A DNA stretch of 17,796 nucleotides from Discostella pseudostelligera (GCA_036940085.1 JALLBK010000493.1:1-17796), one strand, 5' to 3'. Counted from the first letter of the stretch, positions 1-8,674 are shown. The notes: generated by a model not told the origin, from the letters alone. Numbers and translations: made by a program.

Positions 1-150
1 TTTCAAAAAAATATCGCGCTGTAAATCTCGCTTTCTCGAATTTGAAATGATCTGTACTGAATCCTCTGTATGTCGATTTCAAATTAAGCATCGGGCTTAA
101 AATTTCGCTTTCTCGAATTTGAAATGGTTTGTACTGAATCCTTCGTATGT
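1..150. repeat. Two-copy tandem repeat, period about 77 bp, cut by the window edge
   Basis: Positions 24-73 and 101-150 align over 50 bases with about five substitutions (shared core CTTTCTCGAATTTGAAATG). The flanks 1-23 and 77-100 also align loosely (TTTCAAA then ATCG.GCT), so the unit covers the whole stretch. Each unit holds GAATTTGAAAT and its near inverse ATTTCAAATT, giving local dyad symmetry. The array may continue left of the window. No coding potential is seen. Confidence 0.8.
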
Positions 151-425
151 AAATACGCGAGTCAGACTCGAGGTCACCATCGACTCGACACAAAAGATCC
201 GGATTCGGATGATTCATCGTGTATCTCTCGACAATGACGATGACGATGACGACGATGTGGTATTCTTTGATAGAGTAGAGTTGAAAGAGAGATCTTGATG
301 CGATGACTCATCGAGTATTGATAGCCAACCATTTTTATGTATTGCTGGCAATGGAAGCAAACGGCCCTGCCTGCCATATTCACATTTCCATGAGTTCATA
401 ATTCGCATCGGTGAAACAACTCAAC
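151..425 (+). promoter_or_regulatory. Upstream region of the plastid-targeted protein gene
   Basis: This spacer holds a short GACTC-rich patch (about 159-190) and a TGACGA microsatellite (about 235-256). It should contain the promoter and 5' leader of the gene starting at 426. No clear TATA box or E2F-like box was seen. Minus-strand open frames here are short and have no family resemblance. Confidence 0.4.
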
Positions 426-1001
426 ATGAAGGTATCTACTACATTCCTGCTCGTTGTATCAGCATCATGCGCTTCTGCATTTGTGCCTTCGACAAAGGCC
501 CCTACATCATCTCAATTGGGTGTGGCGACGAAGGGAAAGGTTGGACCATTCAGGAAAGCTATTGCTACCATCACGAAAGATAATTTCTCTACCACTCTTG
601 CCGAAATTGAACCTTTTCTGAACACTGAAGCTGGAACGTCAATCTACACCAAGAGCATGAGAAGAATTTCGTCAAAGGCGAAAGAGTTCGGAGTTGAGAT
701 GCCAGCGACTTTTGCTAAAGATGCTAAGTGTATGGAGAAGAGAAGGGTGAAGCAGAATGCTTATTGCGAGGCGAAGGCGGAAGAGGCCGCTGCGGCAGCT
801 GCTGCTGAAGCCGAAGCAAAGGCCGAAGCAGAGGCGGCTGCAGCAGCTGCGGAAGCTGCTGCTAAGGCCAAAGCGGAGGCGGCTGCAGCAGCTGCTGAAG
901 ATGCCGCAGCTAGTGCTGAAGGCGAAGATGTAGCGCCTGTTGTAGAGGCAGTTGCCGAGGGAGCAGTTGAAGCCACTGCCGAGCCGGCAATGGCAGAGTA
1001 G
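426..1001 (+). CDS. Plastid-targeted Ala/Glu-rich protein, function unknown
   Basis: Intron-less gene of 191 codons. The ATG at 426 (context CAACATGAAG) is preferred over an upstream GTG at 411 because it starts a clean signal peptide: Lys2, a hydrophobic core, then ASCASA cut before Phe19-Val-Pro-Ser. A signal peptide followed by Phe is the ASAFAP-type bipartite signal that sends diatom proteins into the four-membrane plastid. Residues about 35-110 form a basic, probably helical domain (GPFRKAIATITKDNF near its start) that I do not recognise. Residues 117-161 are three 15-residue repeats of K, A and E, and the tail is acidic and Ala-rich. Such composition favours a long single helix. Seen: motif, repeats, open frame. 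Inferred: plastid stroma or thylakoid location. It converges on the cofactor C gene with 163 bases between stops. Confidence 0.85.
   Translation: MKVSTTFLLVVSASCASAFVPSTKAPTSSQLGVATKGKVGPFRKAIATITKDNFSTTLAEIEPFLNTEAGTSIYTKSMRRISSKAKEFGVEMPATFAKDAKCMEKRRVKQNAYCEAKAEEAAAAAAAEAEAKAEAEAAAAAAEAAAKAKAEAAAAAAEDAAASAEGEDVAPVVEAVAEGAVEATAEPAMAE
774..908 (+). repeat. Three in-frame 45-bp repeats encoding a 15-residue K/A/E unit
   Basis: Units at 774-818, 819-863 and 864-908 encode KAEEAAAAAAAEAEA, KAEAEAAAAAAEAAA and KAKAEAAAAAAEDAA. Units 2 and 3 are nearly identical at the DNA level (shared GAGGCGGCTGCAGCAGCTGC), pointing to recent tandem duplication inside the gene. Confidence 0.85.
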
Positions 1002-1164
1002 ATGCCGGCTGTGGAATGTGGAGTAATTTGATACCCGCTAGTCGACGTGTATGGGCAAGAACGCTCTTTTGTTTAACTACTAGTCTATCTATATTCTTCA
1101 TGAATTCGACAAACTTTCCGTCAAACATACAACTCTTCAGATGATTGCATAGGTACAACCCATC
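1002..1164. other. Convergent 3' spacer
   Basis: A 163-base stretch between the stops of two converging genes. It must hold both 3' UTRs and polyadenylation sites. No further structure was seen. Confidence 0.5.
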
Positions 1165-2706
1165 CTACAATTCATCCTCCGAATCATCCACTTCTTCGAT
1201 CGTAATAGCTACCTCCGCACAAGTCTTCATTGGAATGACATCCTTAGAATCGGAAACTACCTTCACCTCCTTCGTCGCAACAACCTGGTCGACAACCACA
1301 AAATTTGGACTCTTTCGTAATGCACGCAACCAATTGAAATCCTTTACATCCCAATACATGTTCCTCCCAACAACAACGGCGCCGTCGCTTGCTTCCAAAG
1401 ACCCACCATTTCCACAAACATTACTATTGTTACCGGATAATGCCTCGCTTTCCAAGTAGTAATTTCCCATAAACACCATGCCAGTACACCCCTCAATAAT
1501 CGGTCCACTCCGTGTCCAAACAGTGAATTGCACATTCTTGGAATCATGGACACGTAATTGATAACAGGAACAGTGCAGTGTCGAACTTTGAGCGTTGGTG
1601 ACATGGACTGCACCCAAGGTTGGTTCAGTGATGTAGATTTTGCATGTATGAATGTTTTGTAGGTGGATGGATGGACGAGAGCCGTGGAGGAGTATGGTGA
1701 CATTATGAAGATTTTGAAGTAGGTAGGATGATGCCGATGATGATTCATTGAGATTGGAATGATGAGCGTGCGCAGACGATGATGGCGGATGCAGTGCATG
1801 GATTGATCTTGGTGATGCATAATATTGTAGTCGAGCATTATTTGCCATCGCCTCAGTAATGAGAATTGTATTGTCGGAAGATATTTCAATTGTGCAATTG
1901 GATAGATTTTCCACCACACCACCATATTTGGATCGTAGATTGTCTGACTCATCTTTTGTTTCATCTTCCACCGGAGCGATCTTATCGGTCATGCATGCTT
2001 CTTTTGTTGATGTTCCAACTCCTAAATCTTCATCCAGCGCTGCTGCTGCCCCCGCCTTCTCCATCGCGGCACGGTAGCGTTTGAAAACAAACTTCTCTTT
2101 GGGACAGATGAGTCCCCGTGCTTCATCTATGCATTTCATAATCCTCGTAATCTCCTGGGATAGTAAGCGCATGTCCGTTTGTGTAATTTCGCCCATGGGA
2201 GTTTGTAGTATGGATTGAAGTAGGGCATCACTGTCATCTTGTTCTGTGTGGGCGCCGGCATCATCGTTGTTGCTGGTGCGTAAATTTGATGTTGATGATG
2301 AAGAGGAGGTGGATGACAATACATGATTTTGCAATAAACGCACATTCTTTTGAATAATGTCTAATTTCAATCGACCTTCGTTACGCTTAGAGGCGGTGGC
2401 GTAGTAAGATTTTGCATCTTCGTCATTGGAAGTAATTGTTGTTGTGTCATTACCGGCGGAAGATGATGACCTACGGAGCAATGAATCAAGCTCATTTTGA
2501 AATTCACTACATATCTTTCGAAAGTCTGCAAAGAATTTAGAGGAGTGCTGATTTCGTTGACCAGTTTTGTAGGCACTGATTATCTCGGGAGCGTCAGCGT
2601 CAGCGTCATCGTTGTCGCCGCCGGCGCCGTGCTGCGCCTTGGTAGACTTGGTAGTAGCAAGACGCTCCGCCTGCGACGCAAGAAATGCCACCTCTCGTGG
2701 ATCCAT
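1165..2706 (-). CDS. TBCC: Tubulin-folding cofactor C (TBCC family)
   Basis: Single exon, 513 residues; human TBCC is about 346, the excess being Ser/Asn/Asp-rich linkers. Cofactor C acts in the cytosol as the GTPase-activating partner of beta-tubulin in the cofactor D/E complex, releasing native alpha/beta dimers. An N-terminal helical segment (about 49-80, 105-130) corresponds to the spectrin-like TBCC_N region and ends in PKEKFVFK (202-209), like the conserved KKFxFK of the family. The C-terminal beta-helix TBCC domain spans about 262-470: NLSNCTIEI, repeated strand turns, the Q-L-R-V-H motif with Arg385 at the catalytic arginine-finger position, GPIIEGCTG (401-409), and DVKDFNWLRA with SPNF near the end. 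The C terminus is acidic. The start ATG (2704-2706) lies 323 bases from the divergent syntaxin ATG. A relative such as TBCCD1 or RP2 is less likely because the TBCC_N region is present. Confidence 0.93.
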   Translation of the reverse strand: MDPREVAFLASQAERLATTKSTKAQHGAGGDNDDADADAPEIISAYKTGQRNQHSSKFFADFRKICSEFQNELDSLLRRSSSSAGNDTTTITSNDEDAKSYYATASKRNEGRLKLDIIQKNVRLLQNHVLSSTSSSSSTSNLRTSNNDDAGAHTEQDDSDALLQSILQTPMGEITQTDMRLLSQEITRIMKCIDEARGLICPKEKFVFKRYRAAMEKAGAAAALDEDLGVGTSTKEACMTDKIAPVEDETKDESDNLRSKYGGVVENLSNCTIEISSDNTILITEAMANNARLQYYASPRSIHALHPPSSSAHAHHSNLNESSSASSYLLQNLHNVTILLHGSRPSIHLQNIHTCKIYITEPTLGAVHVTNAQSSTLHCSCYQLRVHDSKNVQFTVWTRSGPIIEGCTGMVFMGNYYLESEALSGNNSNVCGNGGSLEASDGAVVVGRNMYWDVKDFNWLRALRKSPNFVVVDQVVATKEVKVVSDSKDVIPMKTCAEVAITIEEVDDSEDEL

Positions 2707-3029
2707 CGTTCTTAAATTTAAACAGCACTAGAGAGAGACTGAGCAAGAGATCGTCTCCACTTTATTAACCCACCATGGTCGGAGGCATCCGGCATCCGGA
2801 AGCGGAAGTGGAAAAATGGCGGGAAAGCGCGTCTGCGAGCGGGGAGATCCTGACGACTCGACTCGATTTGACCTCCACGTGGCAAGAATTTGGCAGGAAC
2901 GCGCAGCGGGCTATGGACGTCTGTCCGTCCCCGTCCCCCGCTTTTCGCCGATGCGATAGCGTACTGCACCAAAGGAAATAGATATCTGGATAGCGATCTC
3001 TTGATGTAATCGAAGTAGCAAAGGCAACC
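2707..3029. promoter_or_regulatory. Divergent promoter with G-box/E2F-like composite element
   Basis: This 323-base spacer separates the starts of cofactor C (-) and syntaxin (+). It carries TGGCGGGAAA at 2817-2826, a GACTCGACTC patch at 2854-2863, the palindrome-containing CCACGTGGCA at 2875-2884, and TTTGGCAGGAA at 2889-2899, followed by ACGCGC. The same order of elements recurs near 17.35 kb. The boxes resemble the bHLH/bZIP G-box core (CACGTG) and E2F/DP sites. Factor identity is inference. Confidence 0.55.
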
Positions 3030-4250
3030 ATGTCATTTCAAGATGTCGGCAAGCCGGGAACACGGCGCGCTCCTGGCAATGCTGGGGGGGCAGGTGCTTT
3101 TTCATCGGCAGCGGCGGCGGCCGGTAGAGGAATGGGTAGCAGGGGTGGTGCGTCGGGTCCACCGAACAATAATACTTCTGCAGCCGTCGGTGGCAGTGGC
3201 GGTGGTAGTGGTGCAATAAATTTGAGTGGCTACGAGCAAGTGAGCGATGCCATTGTTCAATATCAAAGAAATGTTGCCCTGCTTGAGAAAATGGCGAGGA
3301 ATGCTGGTAAACCCAATGATACATCTATTTTACAAACACAGTGAGTCAATTGTTATAAATTGCTTGATCCTACGCTCATTCTTCGTCTAGTACTAACATG
3401 CAACCAATCATTCCGAACGATGACATTACACCAACAACACCACAATGGAAATCGATGCAATTCATGTCAATGAAATAAAACAATATCTCAAGATACAATC
3501 TACAAGTAGACGTCCTCCACCAACTCTCTCACCGCATTGAAGATCAATTACGCTCCCACGAAACTCGTCTCGCCTCCCTACCACGAAATGAGGCCTCCAC
3601 TCTCCGCACCACTCATATCAAACTAAATCGTGATTATAGATCAGTAGAACAGCAATTCAAAAATTTGTGTTTGGATGTCAAACGGAAGAGGAGTATGGCG
3701 GAAGTAATGCAACGTGAGAGTGCTCGGATAGACGATGAGAATAGAGGGAAGAGTCAGGGAGGCGAGGGAAGTTCAGCGGAGGAGAGTGGTATGCGATGGC
3801 AAATGCAGATACAGGAAGATGTGAGTGCCAACCAATATGGAGATTCTCTCGGCAAACTACTACTTTATGTGCTAACCCATGTTGCTTGAAATGTGCATTA
3901 ACACCAACACATTAGAAAATCAACGAGGAGATAATGCGAGAACGAGAAGAAGAAATTAAAAACATTCATAGGGGAATGCATCAAGTGAATGAAATATACA
4001 AGGTGGGTGCTGATGTTGACCTTATTTTTCATGTGTGTGTGTGTGCTGTTAATAATTTGTTCCTCAATAATTTTTGCCACACACACTGGATCCATCACAG
4101 GATTTGGCACACTTGGTAGATGGACAGCAAGAGGGAATTGATCAGATTGAAACACAAATGGAGAATTCGAAGGAGAATACGGCTACTGGATTACGACACA
4201 TTGAAAAGGCAAACGAATCGGCTTCTCAAACACAGTGCATCATCTCATAG
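3030..4250 (+). CDS. Qa-SNARE (syntaxin) ending in a CaaX-like motif, no transmembrane anchor
   Basis: Four exons, 3030-3340, 3493-3820, 3916-4002 and 4101-4250, joined at GT/AG sites (donors GTGAGT, GTGAGT, GTGGGT; introns 152, 95 and 98 bases), give 291 residues in one frame. Residues 1-62 are a Gly/Ala/Ser-rich disordered head. About 65-195 matches the Habc three-helix region (INLSGYEQVSDAIVQYQRN at its start). The SNARE motif covers about 213-276, with EEIKNIHRGMHQVNEIYKDL and the zero-layer Gln251 in VDGQQEGIDQIE, which classes it as Qa and closest to the Pep12/syntaxin-7 type. Syntaxins of this type normally continue into a C-terminal membrane helix; here the frame stops after SQTQCIIS, whose last four residues (288-291) fit a CaaX prenylation box. 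I found no hydrophobic exon downstream to 4.6 kb. Role: membrane fusion, probably endosomal (inference). Confidence 0.9.
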
Positions 4251-4789
4251 AAGGTGGAGGGCTGAGAACAATAAATGGAGAGACCCAGATCGCTCCGCTT
4301 CAATTGTGATTTAGTAAGCACGATGGTGTTGCGAACGAGTGCATCGGATCCTTGCAGATTTGGAGAGAGAGGGTATGAAACGCCAAATGATCATTACGAG
4401 GAGAGAGGAGGCTGGAGAGTTATGGTAGATAGGTCTTGGTAGGTAGAGGTATCGAGGTAGAATGTAAGTTGTCGTAAGATACACAATTTTGGCGGGAAAT
4501 TAAACCTCGCCTCTCATTTTGGCGGGAAACGGTCCATCACCAGCCGACCACTCATTTTTTTTCTTCACTTCCACATCCATGTCATCCGCCGCCGCCGTAG
4601 CAAACACTTTCACCCTCACCGCATCTCTCGTCACGAAGGGTGAGAATACGGGCTTGCTCCTTCCCTCTCGTCTTCACCGTCGATATGAGACTCATTTCAT
4701 AGAGTGCAGGTGCGGGTGATTTACAGTTTCCAACGTCAACATCACCACGTGACACGCCCTCGACAACTTCGACATCGTCGTCCGTGATC
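4251..4789 (+). promoter_or_regulatory. Spacer holding syntaxin 3' end and helicase promoter
   Basis: A 539-base tandem spacer. Its first half should hold the syntaxin 3' UTR. Its second half holds the paired E2F-like boxes described separately, a T-run at about 4556-4563, and CACGTG near 4746. No hydrophobic open frame was found that could serve as a missing membrane-anchor exon for the syntaxin. Confidence 0.4.
4487..4530 (+). promoter_or_regulatory. Two perfect E2F-like boxes 30 bp apart
   Basis: TTTTGGCGGGAAA occurs at 4487-4499 and again at 4517-4529, same orientation, identical over 13 bases, about 260-300 bases upstream of the helicase start. The sequence matches the E2F/DP consensus TTTSGCGSGAAA. 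Confidence 0.55.
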
Positions 4790-7757
4790 ATGCTTTCGAT
4801 GCTGATGGTAGCCATCATCGCCGTCCTGATATCATCGTCGTCGTCATCAGCATCATCGTTTTTGTTGTGGCAGCGCACTAACGTTGTGGTTGCTGCATTT
4901 TCGATGTCTCCGACGAAAAGGCTGGGTAGAACAACAATAGAGACTACTCCAATAATAACAGCTTCACACTCATCAAAATCATCAATACCCGACAATGAGA
5001 ATGTCAACTATGGCAGTGGCAGCAAGCGCAGCGAGAAAACATCAACGCCAAAGAAGCGTCGATTTCTTCAACAGGCTCATCCCGTGAAGAATGCCCCTGC
5101 TAATTCACCGCCACAGAAACAGCAAGGAAGACGTATGGACACACCAGATGGTTTTGCTGCTCCAACCATTTCTACCTCCTCAACCACACCCGACTCTAAT
5201 CGCCCAGAAAATGCACGGATAGGTCCACCACTACGAACCAATAAATCCATTGAAGAATTGGAGGCTATACTTGAAAAGCGATTTGGAACCACCACCACAT
5301 CTATTTCATCTTCGCCACAACCCAAAAAGAAAATGAATGCAATGGCAAATAGAGTATTGGATCCATGGGCCAAAGAAGAAGAGGGAGTTGCTGGAAATAC
5401 CGATTCTGCTTCTAAACGTACGACTACCACCAGAACAAATTCTCTTGCTCGGGAAAAATCGAAGCAGACCAGAAGGAATGATGATTATGATGCCAATGAA
5501 ACACAACTTCCATCACGACAATCGCAGCGACAACAAAGAAGTTACAATCAAGAAGATGCAATGTTGAATAAAGTGCGTCTCAACCAAGTACGATTGCAGT
5601 CGCAGAAACGTGGTGGTGGAAAGGGTGAAGAAACTGTCAATAATGATGCGCGGCAAAGAACGAACAACAATAACTCTCTTTACAATGATGAGTTAAACGT
5701 TCCCATTATCAATGTATCGAGGAGGGATTACTACGATGAAGACGATGAGGGATATGAAGAAGAGACGAGGAAGAACAGAAGGAGACGAAACGATGACGAT
5801 GATAATGATCCGAATGCAGAAAATTGGCAGAACAAGAGGAACAAGAAATCCTCCTCCTCATCATCAATATTGTCTGGCGGTGGAATATTCTTTTCGAATA
5901 ATCGCAGCATTGACAATGGCCAGAAACAACTGCAGGATCGTCAGAAGCAGCTTCCATCACCATCAAAAGTAGAAAAGGTGAAGGACGAGGCGAAGGAAGT
6001 ACAACGATTGAAACGAAAAGATCCAGTATCATCGCCTCTANGTAGAAAAGGTGAAGGACGAGGCGAAGGAAGTACAACGATTGAAACGAAAAGATCCAGT
6101 ATCATCGCCTCTACTCGATGAGGATGGACAAGATATGTTCCTAACTTTGGAACAGGCCGATAAGATTGTGAAAAGCATTCTCTCTTCAACAAAATCATTA
6201 CCCAGTGACTTGGGTGTGAGTGATGCAGATGATATCTTCGCGGATGATGACAACAATGAAGACAATGTCTATGTCAACAATATCAACCAGTGGGAAGATA
6301 TTGGTATTACCGATCCAGCCCTACTCTCCAACCTCCGATCGAGCAACAAATTGTGCTGTCCTTATCCCCTGGCGGCACAGGATAGGGCATGTCCGCCTAT
6401 TGTGGCGGGGAATGACGTACTACTTTCAACTCACACGGGATCAGGCAAGACATTGGCCTTTTTGGCCCCGATTGCACAGAGCTTGTTGATCAATGGTGGT
6501 GATGGAGGTAGTGGAGCATTTCCAAAAGCAATCGTTATTGCTCCAGGGCGGGAACTTGCTAGCCAGATTGTATCGGTTGCACAATCGTTGTTCGTTGATA
6601 CAGGTTTGACGGTAGCATTGGCCATTGGGGGCACGCCATACTCGAGGAATGTCGAGAAGCTACGAAAGATGAAACCGGATGTAGTCGTTGGCGTGAGTTG
6701 TCGGCTATGTCATTTTGATTTCTCAAGCATTGTTTGTATTCATCTCTCTTTTCCTTGTGTTTTTACTGTAGACTCCGGGTAGGATAGCGGAGCTAATCAT
6801 TGGTAGACCAGAGGACAATGGAGGCAAGCTGAAAATATCTGGCCTTCAAACCGTTGTATTGGATGAATTCGACGCCCTCCTGCAATATGATGCACATGTG
6901 GAACCTACCATGGCGATACTGAAGGCAGTAGATCGTCAACATGGTCAATCCCTTCAGCGGGTGTTTTGCTCGGCTACTGCATCGGATATGCTCAGTGGGA
7001 ATAATAAGAAAGAGAATGCTGACATTGAGGCATACCTACGACCAGGATATGCTCATGCAACTGTCGATGACAATGATGTATTAGTAACCTCTGGTGTCCA
7101 AACCAAAACAAGGTCAGGAAGTATGACATCATCCGTGCGTGTTAGTAAAACGACGATACATGGAACTTTGCATGTCCCATCGCGAAGGTTGGCATTGGAA
7201 GCGGTACGGAAGATATTAAATACAAACCCGGCACCGCAGCAGGCATTGATATTTGTGGATAGCCCACGTCGTGTTGATATTGTGATTGAAAAGGTACGTG
7301 CTTTGATTGTGAAATTGGATGTTGTTGGCTTTTAGAATTCTTAATTTGCTCATTATTGCACACATTTCATTGTTCGAATGATGATGCACAGCTAGCAGAA
7401 ATGGATATTGTTGCCGCCCCTCTTCATGGAGGTGCAAACAGTGGCAAAGGCGATCGAGCCGAGGTAAACAAGGCATTACGAGAAGGATATGTCGGCATTG
7501 TCGTGGCCACCGAAATGGCAGCACGTGGGATAGATGCTCCGTACTTGACGCACGTGATCAATCTCGATTTGCCCACCGATGCATCCCATTACGCCCATCG
7601 TGCTGGACGGTGTGGACGTGGAGGACGGCCAGGTGTGGCAGTGTCCATTACTTGTGATGTCCGAGAAAAGGGCGTACCGAAACGATTGGCCGAGGAGTTG
7701 GGCATTACCATGTACAATGTCGAAGCTAGGGAAGGGAAGTTGAGGATAATTCAATAA
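4790..7757 (+). CDS. DEAD-box ATP-dependent RNA helicase with plastid-type presequence (frame broken only by an assembly duplication)
   Basis: Reading 4790-6040, 6114-6692, 6772-7293 and 7392-7757 gives 905 residues; 6041-6113 is the N plus a duplicated overlap, and introns are 6693-6771 and 7294-7391. The ATG at 4790 follows an in-frame stop at 4700 with no other ATG. Residues 1-36 look like a signal peptide with candidate cleavage before Phe24 or Phe37 ([10 protein letters not shown]), suggesting plastid import. About 440 low-complexity residues follow. The core shows motif I THTGSGKT (523-530), Ia PGRELASQ (561-568), Ib TPGR (611-614), II DEFD (641-644, instead of DEAD), III SAT (677-679), [11 protein letters not shown] (823-832) and [12 protein letters not shown] (853-862). 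The Q-motif is degenerate (PYPLAAQ). An insertion of about 65 residues follows motif III. Role: ATP-driven RNA or RNP remodelling, perhaps plastid ribosome assembly or RNA processing (inference). Confidence 0.92.
5969..6113. other. Assembly artefact: exact 72-bp duplication around a single N
   Basis: Bases 5969-6040 and 6042-6113 are identical and separated only by N at 6041. Keeping both copies shifts the helicase frame by one base (73 extra). Removing one copy plus the N gives an uninterrupted frame (SSPL then LDEDGQD). This is the signature of two contigs whose ends overlap but were joined with a minimal gap. Confidence 0.95.
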
Positions 7758-8155
7758 TGCTAGAAAGGTTATGACAAACTAAACTTGCAATACTAGAGAT
7801 TCCGAGCAAATGCGGGCAAAATTATACATGTGAAACTGTGCAGATCATTCATCAAACAAGGGTACTGTCTGCACACCCAAACCGCTTCAATGCCAAAAGT
7901 CAACCCTCAACATGCTACCTCATCTCGAATCTTTCTCGAATCCATCTTGAGCAGTCAGTCAAGTCTGTTCTCTCGCTATCGCTACGTAAAAGATGTAATC
8001 TTCACACTCTCATTCTCGACACTTGACGGTGCACACCATTCACATATTTGACGTGTCAGGGACAACAAATTTGGTACACTTGCGATAGAGAGATGCAGAA
8101 CGAAGCACAATTGAATAGATCTCCACCCTTCTTTCCCTCCAACTAATATCTCGTC
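7758..8155. other. Convergent 3' spacer, no gene seen
   Basis: About 400 bases between the stops of the helicase (+) and cupredoxin (-). It should hold both 3' UTRs. Short open frames here have no family resemblance and no RNA gene was recognised. Confidence 0.5.
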
Positions 8156-8674
8156 TTACGCGGTAATCTTCACAGTCCCCTTCATAGAACTAGCATGGGG
8201 TTCACACACGTACAGCCTATTCGGAGCCAAGACACCATTCACATATCGCTTCAACGTAACCGTCAAAGAATAAGTACACTTGGAACAGACGGGTGTTTTA
8301 CGAAATCCACCAGCTCCACGAATTTTGAAGTTATGTCCCACATCCGAGTTGTTTATGTATTTGAATGTGTAAGTGCCGGCTTTGAGTGTGGCGGGCATGC
8401 CGGTGAAGGTGTAGGGGTCGGATTCGGGGGTGGTAATGACGATGACAGTGGGAGAGGTGGTTGGTGTAGCGAGGCGACGTGGAGGTGACAATTGACGATC
8501 AGCATCGTCGACGGGAAGTGATTGTCGTTGGGGTTGAACGTCCTCGTTGGAGGTAGAGGTGGAATGCACCGAGGTCAAGATGGCAAGGAGTGCAAATGCC
8601 ATTATGGCCCATTGTTGGAGACGCATTCCTACGCTGGTTGATCGTCGGAGCGGTGAGGTTTTGATGATGCTCAT
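8156..8674 (-). CDS. Secreted single-domain cupredoxin (type 1 copper protein)
   Basis: Single exon, 172 residues. A hydrophobic segment at about 22-36 (AIMAFALLAILTSVHS) is a signal peptide; Met17 is an alternative start that gives a more usual signal-peptide length. Residues 39-75 are a Ser/Thr/Pro-rich linker. Residues about 78-172 are one plastocyanin/azurin-like beta sandwich: KAGTYTFKYINNSDVGHNFKIRG supplies His114, and LYVCEPHASSMKGTV supplies Cys157, His160 and Met164, a complete type 1 copper ligand set. The Cys-x2-His-x3-Met loop differs from plant plastocyanin (x4 before Met) and recalls the CxPHxxxM loops of bacterial small cupredoxins. CSKC (130-133) could form a disulfide. No ASAF-type Phe follows the signal peptide, so secretion or the endomembrane lumen is more likely than the plastid. 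Role: electron transfer or copper handling (inference). Confidence 0.85.
   Translation of the reverse strand: MSIIKTSPLRRSTSVGMRLQQWAIMAFALLAILTSVHSTSTSNEDVQPQRQSLPVDDADRQLSPPRRLATPTTSPTVIVITTPESDPYTFTGMPATLKAGTYTFKYINNSDVGHNFKIRGAGGFRKTPVCSKCTYSLTVTLKRYVNGVLAPNRLYVCEPHASSMKGTVKITA

Noticed and set aside
411..425. GTG start five codons upstream of the plastid-protein ATG
   Set aside because: Nuclear genes of this kind start at ATG, and the ATG at 426 gives a standard signal peptide. The same reasoning rejects GTG at 4784 and TTG at 9205.
1344..1964. 206-codon minus-strand open frame
   Set aside because: It lies inside the cofactor C gene in another frame on the same strand; it lacks any family motif, whereas the main frame carries the full TBCC domain.
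4120..4314. 64-codon Arg-rich open frame over the last syntaxin exon
   Set aside because: It is the plus-one frame of the exon that encodes the SNARE motif; splice phase and family match support the other frame.
5941..6265. Open frames reading across the N at 6041, and similar ones across 14656
   Set aside because: They exist only because of the duplicated 72-bp overlap; they vanish when one copy is removed.
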